DNA of 8,728 nucleotides from Pseudomonadota bacterium (GTDB lineage Bacteria; Pseudomonadota; Alphaproteobacteria; Caulobacterales; Caulobacteraceae): the NCBI GenBank assembly GCA_023436945.1, contig JAEZHG010000267.1:1-8728 (forward strand). The letters are read 5' to 3'. The notes under the pieces were generated by a model that was not told the DNA's origin, did not search any database, and was given only the letters and a program-made list of their open reading frames with translations. How positions within the stretch are numbered: the first letter of the stretch is position 1; each line of letters opens with the position of its first letter. Made by a program: the position numbers and the translations under genes. Shown piece after piece: positions 1 to 4,917 of the stretch.

Positions 1-437
1 GCACCGAAGCGGTCGAAGGTGAAGTGACCAAGAAGAAGCGCCGCCGTCGCCGCAAGCCCAAGGGCGAGCGCGCGCAGGTGAGCGGTGAAGCTACCGAAGC
101 CGTTGAAGGCGAAGCGACTGATGCGGCTCCGGCTGCTGAAACGGCTGAAGGCGAAGCGGTTCCGAAGAAGAAGCGCCGTCGCCGCCGTGGCAAGAAGCCT
201 GTGACCGAGGCAGGCGCTGAAGCCGCATCCTCGGATCAGGCCGAGGTTTCGGGCGAAGCTGTTGGCACCAATGAAGAAGGTCCAGCACCTGTTGAGGGCG
301 AAGTGGCCAAGAAGAAACGCCGCCGTCGCTCGCGTAAGCCTAAGGCAACGACCGAGGGCGGTGAGGCAGCTCCGGCTGAAGCTCCTCCTGCCGAAGCCCC
401 GCAACCGTCCGCCGCCGATCCGGCGGGCGAGGCTTAA
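1..437 (+). CDS. Helicase-like protein, C-terminal disordered tail (5'-truncated)
   Basis: The reading frame is open from the first complete codon (base 3) and runs to a TAA at 435-437. The GTG at 24 is only an internal codon, so the gene starts left of the window. What remains is a low-complexity polyampholyte: acidic Ala/Glu-rich stretches alternate with three basic arrays, KKKRRRRR (30-53), KKKRRRRR (165-188) and KKKRRRR (309-329), spaced 45 and 48 codons apart. The final part is Pro/Ala/Glu-rich (PAEAPPAEAP). No enzyme domain is visible. I call it helicase-like from context: in many alphaproteobacteria a superfamily 2 helicase-related protein with a basic repeat tail lies directly upstream of the S4-domain gene. 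Such tails are expected to bind RNA or membranes nonspecifically. The frame and stop are certain; the helicase identity is inference. Another RNA-related protein with a similar tail is possible. Confidence 0.7.
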   Translation, partial: TEAVEGEVTKKKRRRRRKPKGERAQVSGEATEAVEGEATDAAPAAETAEGEAVPKKKRRRRRGKKPVTEAGAEAASSDQAEVSGEAVGTNEEGPAPVEGEVAKKKRRRRSRKPKATTEGGEAAPAEAPPAEAPQPSAADPAGEA

Positions 438-457
438 GTACCAGCGCGGGTTTCTGC

Positions 458-808
458 ATGGATGAAAGCGCCGCCCCGCAATCCATCCGGATTGATCTTT
501 GGCTCTGGCACGCCCGCTTCTTCAAGACGCGGGCGCTGGCGGCCGAGATGGTGTCGAAGAAGAAAATCCACCTGACCCATCAGGGGCGACAGGTGCGGCT
601 GGATAAGCCCAGTCGCACCGTCCACGTCGGCGACGAGATCATGTTCAGTATCGGCGGTCGCGTCACACAGGTGAAGGTGCTGGCCATAGGCGAGCGTCGC
701 GGGCCAGCCACCGAGGCGAGGGCGCTTTACGAAGACCATTCGCCGAAGGACCAGCCCCGTCCCGTCGCCAAATGGGATGGTGACCGCAGTGGTCGCGGAC
801 ATATTTAA
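458..808 (+). CDS. RNA-binding S4 domain protein, Hsp15-like
   Basis: This 116-residue protein has an S4 RNA-binding fold over roughly residues 9-70. The Hsp15 signature is clear: IRIDLWLWHARFFKTRALA (residues 10-28), then the basic hairpin segment, and further on ERRGPATEARALYED, which matches the conserved region after the S4 domain of Hsp15. In E. coli, Hsp15 binds free 50S subunits carrying stalled peptidyl-tRNA and helps recycle them. Rescue of blocked large subunits in the cytoplasm is therefore the likely role, inferred by homology. The ATG at 458 lies 20 nt after the stop of the helicase-like gene, with only a weak Shine-Dalgarno, which suggests co-transcription. The protein is a little shorter than E. 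coli Hsp15 (about 133 residues) and lacks most of its basic C-terminal extension, ending in a short Lys/Arg tail. The family call is firm; the exact function is not tested in this group. Confidence 0.9.
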   Translation: MDESAAPQSIRIDLWLWHARFFKTRALAAEMVSKKKIHLTHQGRQVRLDKPSRTVHVGDEIMFSIGGRVTQVKVLAIGERRGPATEARALYEDHSPKDQPRPVAKWDGDRSGRGHI

Positions 809-834
809 GGGCGCAGACCCTAAAGCCTGCGCCC
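809..834. terminator. Hairpin between convergent S4 and yceI genes
   Basis: GGGCGCAG (809-816) pairs with CTGCGCCC (827-834) around a 10-nt loop. The stem starts directly after the S4 stop codon (806-808). On the + strand it is followed by CTTTAA, on the - strand by TTAAAT, so it can serve weakly as a terminator for both converging genes. Both T-runs are short, so efficiency is uncertain. Confidence 0.6.
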
Positions 835-858
835 CTTTAATGCCGCTGAGGCGTTCTC

Positions 859-1476
859 TTACTGGACGAACTCGCCTTCGATGTGCATCTCGACCTCGTC
901 GCCTAGCATGGGCAGGCCGTAGGTGATGCCGAAGTCCGAGCGTTTGATCTTCAACTCGCCGTCAAAGCCCGCGCGGTACTGGTTACGCATGGTTCCGGCC
1001 TGATTGAACTCGACCTCGATCTTCACTTCCTTGGTGACGCCCTTGATGGTCAGGTTGCCATAGACATCGGCCTCGTTCGGATCGTCATTGTCGATCACGA
1101 TGCGGGTCGAGGTGAAGGTGGCGGTCGGGTATTTCTCCACCTCGAAGAAGTCGGCGTTCAGCAGGTGGCGCTTCAGTGCGTCGTCATTGGGTGCCACATC
1201 GGCGATCGGCACCGTGGCGGTCAGGCTGCTGTTGGCCGGATTGGCTGGATCGAGCTTTAGCTGTGCCTGAACATTGACGAACTGGCCCACATATTTGGAG
1301 AAGCCGAGGTGATCGACTTCCCATGTGATGCGGCCATGGCTGGAATCGAGGCGATAGTCGCCAGCGCGGACCTCGGACGGATTTTTGGTGAAAGGCGACT
1401 GGGCGACAACGACGCCTCCCAGAGACAGCGCGGCGACAGTGGCCATCAGCAGGCCGGGTTTCAGCATCTTCTGCAT
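859..1476 (-). CDS. YceI-family secreted lipocalin-like protein
   Basis: This 205-residue protein carries a Sec signal peptide: MQKMLKPG, a hydrophobic run at residues 8-25, and likely cleavage after VVA (A25/Q26). The mature part is one YceI domain (residues 38-204). Hallmarks are GDYRLDSSHG near its start, LLNADFFEVEKYPTATFTST (105-124), GNLTIKGVTKEV (140-151), and a C-terminal block with RSDFGI and GDEVEMHIEGEF. YceI proteins form a long beta-barrel that binds a polyisoprenoid chain in the structurally studied members. They are periplasmic and often linked to stress or quinone/isoprenoid handling, but the substrate here is unknown. I choose the ATG ending at 1476 because GGAGAG lies 5 nt upstream and it puts the signal peptide at the N-terminus. 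An in-frame start at 1548 would add 24 residues that do not fit. The gene is divergent from fdxA and convergent with the S4 gene. Confidence 0.9.
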   Translation of the reverse strand: MQKMLKPGLLMATVAALSLGGVVVAQSPFTKNPSEVRAGDYRLDSSHGRITWEVDHLGFSKYVGQFVNVQAQLKLDPANPANSSLTATVPIADVAPNDDALKRHLLNADFFEVEKYPTATFTSTRIVIDNDDPNEADVYGNLTIKGVTKEVKIEVEFNQAGTMRNQYRAGFDGELKIKRSDFGITYGLPMLGDEVEMHIEGEFVQ

Positions 1477-1508
1477 GGGGGCTCTCCGGTTGAGGCAGGT
1501 TCCAATCA

Positions 1509-1524
1509 ACACTTCAGACAGTGT
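1509..1524. promoter_or_regulatory. Small dyad upstream of yceI (ACACT-N6-AGTGT)
   Basis: ACACT (1509-1513) and AGTGT (1520-1524) form a perfect 5-bp inverted repeat 33 nt upstream of the yceI start codon, on the side where its promoter must lie. The spacing would suit a dimeric regulator, but arms this short also occur by chance. Confidence 0.2.
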
Positions 1525-1674
1525 GATGACGCCGTTGTTCACTGGCAAGCGAAGAAAAAACGACCCCTACGACCAATGTGACGGGCTGATCGGTTGACGT
1601 AGAGCGCCCAAGGGGGCATTTCCCCGCGCTCGTATAGCCGCCTTGGCTCAAGCTTTTCGGAACCGATTGCCGCA

Positions 1675-2016
1675 ATGACCTACATCGTCACCGACGCCTG
1701 CGTGAAATGTAAGTTCATGGACTGTGTTGAAGTCTGTCCGGTGGACTGCTTCTACGAGGGCGAGAACTTCCTCGTCATCGCTCCGGACGAGTGCATCGAT
1801 TGCGGCGTCTGCGAACCGGAATGCCCTGTGGACGCCATCGTGCCGGACACCGAGGACGAGCCGGACGGCAAGTGGCTCCAGATCAATGCCGAATACGCCA
1901 AGGTTTGGCCGAACATTACCGTCAAGGGCACGCCGCCTGCCGACCGTGAAGAGTTCGAACGCGAAACGGGCAAGTACGAGAAGTATTTCAGCCCGAAGCC
2001 GGGTAAAGGTTCCTGA
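1675..2016 (+). CDS. fdxA: Seven-iron ferredoxin FdxA ([3Fe-4S][4Fe-4S])
   Basis: This 113-residue ferredoxin is of the Azotobacter FdI type. By alignment to that family, C9, C17 and C50 ligate the [3Fe-4S] cluster and C21, C40, C43 and C46 the [4Fe-4S] cluster. C12 and C25 are the two extra conserved cysteines. The second cluster motif, [12 protein letters not shown], starts at residue 40. The tail ([10 protein letters not shown], then PADREEFE) is the usual C-terminal extension of this class. It is a small cytoplasmic low-potential electron carrier; its physiological partner is not evident from the neighbourhood. The ATG at 1675 fits the invariant [13 protein letters not shown] start. No Shine-Dalgarno is obvious (CCGATTGCCGCA precedes it). 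It stands apart from the S4 gene here because yceI lies between them on the other strand, so it needs its own promoter, for which I see no confident match. Confidence 0.95.
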   Translation: MTYIVTDACVKCKFMDCVEVCPVDCFYEGENFLVIAPDECIDCGVCEPECPVDAIVPDTEDEPDGKWLQINAEYAKVWPNITVKGTPPADREEFERETGKYEKYFSPKPGKGS

Positions 2017-2039
2017 GTTTTTCGCCTTTATCTGAACAC

Positions 2040-2091
2040 AATTGATCTCTCCCGCAGTATGACGCTGCGGATATTTTGAGATTGATCAATT
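2040..2091 (+). terminator. Nested inverted repeat, likely fdxA terminator
   Basis: The inner stem CCGCAG (2052-2057) pairs with CTGCGG (2065-2070) over a 7-nt loop and is followed by ATATTTT (2071-2077). An outer pair, AATTGATC (2040-2047) with GATCAATT (2084-2091), encloses it and is followed by TTAT. The right arm sits in a perfect palindrome ATTGATCAAT (2081-2090). The inner hairpin plus T-rich tail, 35 nt after the fdxA stop, is a plausible Rho-independent terminator. The outer AT-rich pair could instead be a protein-binding dyad. Confidence 0.5.
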
Positions 2092-2212
2092 TTATGGTAG
2101 GTTCCTCCCATTCAAACGGATGGTTGCGCAGTCATGCGCGTTATCCGAGTTTACGACAGACCCCCGCTTGATTGACGGGGGCGGCCAGAGGTTCGGTGAT
2201 CCGGTACCAAGT

Positions 2213-2240
2213 TTGAAATGGGCATATGACTTTCTAGCCG
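2213..2240 (+). promoter_or_regulatory. Candidate housekeeping promoter for cdnL
   Basis: TTGAAAT (2213-2219) and TCTAGCCG (2233-2240) are separated by 13 nt. This resembles the Caulobacter housekeeping pattern TTGACGS-N10-14-GCTANAWC in the TTG and CTA cores, but several positions differ. It would give a 5' UTR of about 80 nt that includes the hairpin at 2238-2264. Confidence 0.3.
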
Positions 2241-2326
2241 ACGGGCCATACGTCCGGCGGTCGGGAAGCTTTCGCCGTTTCTAACCGTTCCGTATCTCCG
2301 TCCATTTGTGCCGGGAAAGGAATGTC

Positions 2327-2890
2327 ATGACGAGCAAGTCCGGTCTGGAATTCAAGGTTGGCGATGCTGTGGTCTATCCGGCCCACGGTGTTGGCAAGGT
2401 CGCTGCGATTGAAACTCAGGAAGTCGCAGGCATGTCCCTGGAGGTCTATGTCGTGACCTTCGACCACGAGAAAATGACCCTGCGCGTACCGACCAAGAAG
2501 GCCGCAACGGCTGGTCTGCGTACGCTTGCTGCCGACGACACTGTCTCCAAGGCTCTGACCACCCTGAAGGGCCGCGCCCGTATCAAGCGCACCATGTGGT
2601 CGCGTCGTGCGCAGGAATATGAAGCCAAGATCAACTCTGGCGACCTGATCTCGATCGCCGAAGTGGTTCGTGACCTCTACCGTGCCGAAACCCAGCCCGA
2701 GCAGTCCTATTCGGAACGCCAGCTGTATGAATCGGCTCTGGACCGCATGGCCCGCGAAGTTGCCGCTGCCAACAGCATCGACAAGGACGCCGCTATCGCC
2801 CTGCTGAGCCAGGCTCTGGCTGCCAAGAAGCCGGTGGCTTCGGCCGCTGCTGCTGAAGCAGAAGCCGACGACGAGGCTGAAGCCGCCTGA
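2327..2890 (+). CDS. cdnL: CarD/CdnL-family RNA polymerase-binding regulator
   Basis: This 187-residue protein has a Tudor-like RNA polymerase beta-interaction domain (residues 7-68: FKVGDAVVYPAHGVGKV, then MTLRVPTKKA) and a helical DNA-binding domain (about 72-165). W91, in RIKRTMWSRRAQEYEAKI, matches the conserved tryptophan that inserts at the upstream edge of the transcription bubble in CarD proteins. Family members bind the polymerase beta subunit and stabilise open complexes at housekeeping promoters, notably for rRNA and anabolic genes. The ATG at 2327 is preceded by GGAAAGGA (2314-2321), and the family begins at this point. An upstream in-frame TTG at 2306 is less likely. The C-terminus is an Ala/Glu/Asp-rich tail ending EAEAA; in Caulobacter, a C-terminal Ala-Ala makes CdnL a ClpXP substrate. 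It lies downstream of fdxA with its own leader, and is followed by a strong terminator. Confidence 0.95.
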   Translation: MTSKSGLEFKVGDAVVYPAHGVGKVAAIETQEVAGMSLEVYVVTFDHEKMTLRVPTKKAATAGLRTLAADDTVSKALTTLKGRARIKRTMWSRRAQEYEAKINSGDLISIAEVVRDLYRAETQPEQSYSERQLYESALDRMAREVAAANSIDKDAAIALLSQALAAKKPVASAAAAEAEADDEAEAA

Positions 2891-2918
2891 TTGGCGCTTC
2901 CCCGTTGCGGATAAGAAT

Positions 2919-2950
2919 AAAGGCCCGGATGTTTCCATCCGGGCCTTTTT
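2919..2950. terminator. Strong bidirectional terminator between cdnL and ompA-type gene
   Basis: AAAGGCCCGGATG (2919-2931) pairs perfectly with CATCCGGGCCTTT (2936-2948) over a TTTC loop, giving a 13-bp stem. On the + strand the T-run reaches 2950; on the - strand the stem is followed by TATTCTT. It ends cdnL at 28 nt and faces the converging lipoprotein gene, so it should serve both. Confidence 0.93.
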
Positions 2951-2962
2951 CTATGTCAGCGA

Positions 2963-2979
2963 CTAAGCGAAGCGCTTAG
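2963..2979 (-). other. Short hairpin over the lipoprotein stop codon
   Basis: CTAAGCG (2963-2969) and CGCTTAG (2973-2979) form a perfect 7-bp inverted repeat with a 3-nt loop. It spans the stop codon of the OmpA-type gene (2976-2978). Read from that gene, it lies just ahead of the main terminator stem and may help stabilise the mRNA 3' end. Confidence 0.45.
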
Positions 2980-3545
2980 GACAGGACCACGATGGCAACG
3001 CGGCGGTTCTGCGAACGGCCTTGGTCGTTGTCGTTCGGGGCGACCGGGTTCGACTCACCGTAGGAGATGGTCGACATGCGGTTCAGGGCGATGCCCTGGG
3101 TGCTCAGGAAGCGACGGACGGCTTCGGCGCGGGCTTGGCCCAGACGCTCGTTGGCGGCTTCGTCACCGCGCGAGTCGGTGTGGCCCTGGATTTCCAGATA
3201 GACGTTGCGGTTTTCCGACTTCAGGCGCTGGGCCAGTTCGGCCAGACGCTGTTCGGCTTCCGGCGACAGGGTGTTGGCGTTGGTCGGGAACTTGACCGAG
3301 TCGTCGGACAGGACGACTTCGTAGAGGAACTTGCCTTCGGCCAGTTTGTGCGCCGCGTTAGCGCGAGCGAGTGCCTGGTTGGCAGTGCTTTCAACGCCGG
3401 TTACGCGGGTGTCGACTTCGGTGACGCGCTGGTCAACGACAGCCAGATTTTCACGGACGAACTTGTGGCTGGCACAGCCGCTGGCAGCGACGCCGATGGC
3501 GAGAACGGCGCCGATGGCAAGGGCTTTGCGGTTGGTGAAAGTCAT
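2976..3545 (-). CDS. OmpA-family peptidoglycan-binding lipoprotein
   Basis: This 189-residue protein begins with a lipoprotein signal (MTFTNRKALAIGAVLAIGVA, then lipobox ASGC, acylated C24). Ala at +2 predicts the outer membrane. Residues 30-72 look like a coiled coil with hydrophobic heptads (LAVVDQRVTEVDTRVTGVES). An OmpA C-terminal domain fills about 75-189. Its peptidoglycan-contact residues are present: D124 in GHTDSRGD, and R139 in NERLGQARAEAVRRFL, close to the NxxLSxxRAxxVxxxL motif but with Gly for Ser. It probably tethers the outer membrane to the cell wall from the periplasm, like Pal. It is not Pal itself by context: no tol genes are nearby, and the coiled-coil spacer differs. The ATG ending at 3545 has GAGAG 7 nt upstream; a 16-residue longer start would bury the signal peptide. 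The gene is divergent from the TonB-like gene. Confidence 0.9.
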   Translation of the reverse strand: MTFTNRKALAIGAVLAIGVAASGCASHKFVRENLAVVDQRVTEVDTRVTGVESTANQALARANAAHKLAEGKFLYEVVLSDDSVKFPTNANTLSPEAEQRLAELAQRLKSENRNVYLEIQGHTDSRGDEAANERLGQARAEAVRRFLSTQGIALNRMSTISYGESNPVAPNDNDQGRSQNRRVAIVVLS

Positions 3546-3775
3546 GAAGTTGCTCTCTGAGGACGACGGGAGGATCACCCGCCTAGCTTCCAAAGTGAAA
3601 TAATCGTGAGACTAAAGACCATGAGAGGGCTGAATATGGGCAAAACCTTGTTAGTTTTCTCCGTAATTGTCCAGAAAGCGGCAATATATTTTTGAGTTCG
3701 CCACAAGGTTGGCTCATAGGCGCGGTTGGTTGTGCATGGGTATGTCGCACCGCGCGACCGGGTCATGAGGATGCA
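3546..3775. other. Divergent intergenic region, lipoprotein / TonB-like gene
   Basis: This 230-base spacer must hold promoters for both flanking genes. The middle (about 3595-3700) is AT-rich, with TATATT at 3685-3690 as a possible -10 toward the TonB-like gene but no good -35. An 8-bp inverted repeat, AACCTTGT (3644-3651) and ACAAGGTT (3703-3710), brackets that AT-rich core. Short open frames here look fortuitous. I see no confident promoter in either direction. Confidence 0.4.
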
Positions 3776-4609
3776 ATGAGCGCCATCAGACGTGCAGATC
3801 TAAAAAGAAAATCTGCCTTGGCCATAATGGCCAGTCTGGGTGTTCATGTGATTGTGCTCGGCTCCATATGGGGCATACGGACTTCAGGTGATCCGCCATT
3901 TGAAGAGCCTGAATCCATGATTGTGGATTTGATGGATCCGCCTGCGCCACCGCCTGATCCAGAACCTGAACCCGCGCCGATGGGCGAGGCGTCAGAAGTG
4001 CCGACCCCGTCACAGGCTGCCCAGACGCAGCAGGCGGCAAAGGCTCCGGAAGTGAGTGCGAAACCCTCGACTGCCCCGCCGCCACCGATCCACCGGACGC
4101 CGCCACCAAAGATGCCTGTCGAGACGGTTCAGGTCGCCTCGGTCGCGCCGGTGCCGAATATGAGGTTACTGGGTGAGGGCGAGGTCGCGGGCGCACTGGT
4201 TGCAGGACAGGGCGCAGGGGGCGGAGCTGGAGAAGGTGGTTCTGGCGGTGGAGGTAGTGGCGGTAACGGACAGGGCGGCACCTGTGACATGGCCGGACGG
4301 CTACAGGCCATGGTTCGCCGTGACAGCCGTGTTCAGTCCGGCGTGCGGCAGGCCCAGCAGGCTTTGAATGCAGGACGGCGGCCCATGGTGATCTGGGATG
4401 GTGACTGGGTTCAAAGCAGCGGTCAGGAGGGGCGCGGTCTTGCCGGTGTCAGACAGGCCATCGCGGTCGAGATCGCCTTTGCGCCTCGTGAATGCCGGAT
4501 GCAGACCGTACGGGGGATGGTGGTTCTGTCTCTGGGCGATGATGCCGGCTCGCCCAGACTGGCGCTGGGCACAGGCCAGTGGCGCTGGGGGGAACTGGCG
4601 ACCCGGTAG
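3776..4609 (+). CDS. TonB-like single-pass membrane protein with atypical C-terminal domain
   Basis: This 277-residue protein starts at an ATG with GAGGA 4 nt upstream. Order of parts: a basic N-terminus (SAIRRADLKRK); one transmembrane helix (residues 13-34) holding S20-x3-H24, the SxxxH motif by which TonB-type proteins couple to ExbB/ExbD; an acidic Pro-rich stretch (54-128, with PPAPPPDPEPEPAP); a Gly-rich linker (144-168); and a C-terminal domain (169-277). That domain begins CDMAGRLQAMVRRD, contains WDGDWV and VEIAFAPREC, and ends LALGTGQWRWGEL. It does not show the YP...A motif of the TonB C-terminal domain. Its only two cysteines, C170 and C240, could form a periplasmic disulfide. I recall similar uncharacterised proteins in Caulobacterales and Sphingomonadales. 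The role is unknown; proton-motive-force coupling through an ExbBD-like motor is inferred from the helix only. No exbB, exbD or TonB-dependent receptor lies beside it. Confidence 0.8.
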   Translation: MSAIRRADLKRKSALAIMASLGVHVIVLGSIWGIRTSGDPPFEEPESMIVDLMDPPAPPPDPEPEPAPMGEASEVPTPSQAAQTQQAAKAPEVSAKPSTAPPPPIHRTPPPKMPVETVQVASVAPVPNMRLLGEGEVAGALVAGQGAGGGAGEGGSGGGGSGGNGQGGTCDMAGRLQAMVRRDSRVQSGVRQAQQALNAGRRPMVIWDGDWVQSSGQEGRGLAGVRQAIAVEIAFAPRECRMQTVRGMVVLSLGDDAGSPRLALGTGQWRWGELATR

Positions 4610-4610
4610 A

Positions 4611-4666
4611 TGTAATTACTTTATTACAAATACCGACCGTCAAGTGATTACATTGGGTAATATTAC
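4611..4666. promoter_or_regulatory. Cluster of ATTAC/GTAAT palindromes
   Basis: Six copies of ATTAC or its complement lie within 56 bases. They include GTAATTAC (4612-4619, perfect 8-bp palindrome), ATTAC at 4623-4627 (which makes TGTAAT-N6-ATTACA with 4611-4616), ATTAC at 4647-4651, and GTAATATTAC (4657-4666, perfect 10-bp palindrome). The cluster begins 2 nt after the TonB-like stop codon. Repeated half-sites of this kind suit cooperative binding by a dimeric regulator acting on the downstream gene. No regulator can be named. Confidence 0.4.
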
Positions 4667-4671
4667 GGCCT

Positions 4672-4698
4672 GAAGAAAAACGCTGATTTTTCTTCTTT
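4672..4698 (+). terminator. A/T-rich hairpin, possible terminator of the TonB-like gene
   Basis: GAAGAAAAA (4672-4680) pairs perfectly with TTTTTCTTC (4687-4695) over a 6-nt loop, followed by TTT. The stem is long enough but mostly A-T pairs, so it would be a weak intrinsic terminator. Confidence 0.4.
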
Positions 4699-4880
4699 AT
4701 TCATTTCAAGTAACTTTGATCTCCAGACCAGAAGAAGTTAGGCAGTTTCAGGGATTTCCGCATTTCTGCCACATTCTAATCAGGTCTAAAGGTCACCCAA
4801 CTCCTTAAAACACGTCGTTATTCACGTTTTTGTGGGATCGACCTTCGCTCTGACCGCGTTAGCGTGGGGTCAAAGGCAAC

Positions 4881-4895
4881 ATCACTTCAAGTGAT
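4881..4895. promoter_or_regulatory. Operator-like dyad ATCACTT-C-AAGTGAT
   Basis: Perfect 7-bp arms, ATCACTT (4881-4887) and AAGTGAT (4889-4895), flank one central base. The dyad ends 7 nt before the Shine-Dalgarno (4903-4910) of the small gene at 4918. It could be an operator or an RNA hairpin near the ribosome site, though a one-base loop argues for a DNA dyad. Confidence 0.4.
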
Positions 4896-4917
4896 GGGAA
4901 GCAGGGAGGGCTGCTGG

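Larger units (their letters stand above)
2017..2326. other. Gene-free leader region between fdxA and cdnL
   Basis: These 310 bases hold no credible coding sequence. They contain the nested inverted repeat at 2040-2091, a GC hairpin at 2161-2181 (CCCCCG/CGGGGG, 9-nt loop), an imperfect hairpin at 2238-2264 (CCGAC/GTCGG with an inner GCC/GGC, and a competing GACG/CGTC pairing), and a promoter candidate at 2213-2240. The first 80 bases are AT-rich. The rest most likely carries the cdnL promoter and 5' UTR; a small RNA cannot be excluded by eye. Confidence 0.5.
4610..4917. other. AT-rich spacer before the small hypothetical gene
   Basis: These 308 bases are clearly richer in A+T than the flanking genes, at least to about 4830, and hold no convincing gene. 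They contain the ATTAC/GTAAT palindrome cluster (4611-4666), an A/T hairpin (4672-4695) and the dyad at 4881-4895. CAAGTGAT occurs twice, at 4641-4648 and 4888-4895. No promoter core matches well. TTGATCT (4716-4722) with GTTAGGCA (4737-4744) is a poor candidate. Confidence 0.5.

Noticed and set aside
1..437. CRISPR or DNA tandem array at the left end
   Set aside because: The repetition is at the protein level (KKKRRRR), with variable codons and unequal spacing, so it is coding low complexity.
1594..1637. TTGACG (1594-1599) with GTATAG (1632-1637) as a promoter for fdxA
   Set aside because: The gap of 32 nt is far too long for a sigma70-type promoter, and no CTA-type -10 lies at 10-14 nt.
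2139..2148. TTATCCGAG as a DnaA box
   Set aside because: Only the first six bases agree with TTATCCACA, and no further boxes are nearby, so there is no sign of an origin.
2172..2200. TTGACGG at 2172-2178 as the -35 of a cdnL promoter
   Set aside because: The -35 is perfect, but nothing like GCTANAWC follows at 10-14 nt, and the element lies inside the CCCCCG/CGGGGG hairpin. The site at 2213-2240 is a better, though weak, candidate.
2234..2938. A 234-codon open frame on the - strand over cdnL
   Set aside because: It is fully antisense to a certain CarD gene and crosses the strong terminator; its composition is that of a mirror frame.
3021..3560. A 179-codon + strand frame over the OmpA-type gene
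   Set aside because: It is Gly/Val-rich mirror translation of the lipoprotein gene, whose lipobox and OmpA motif are unambiguous.
3692..3775. A longer N-terminus for the TonB-like protein starting at 3692
   Set aside because: The added 28 residues have no ribosome site and would bury the short basic segment that normally starts TonB-type proteins. The ATG at 3776 has GAGGA before it.
4840..4871. Imperfect hairpin GACC-CGCT/AGCG-GGTC upstream of the small gene
   Set aside because: The arms are 4+4 pairs broken by internal loops, and the terminal loop is 11 nt; this is within chance for the region.
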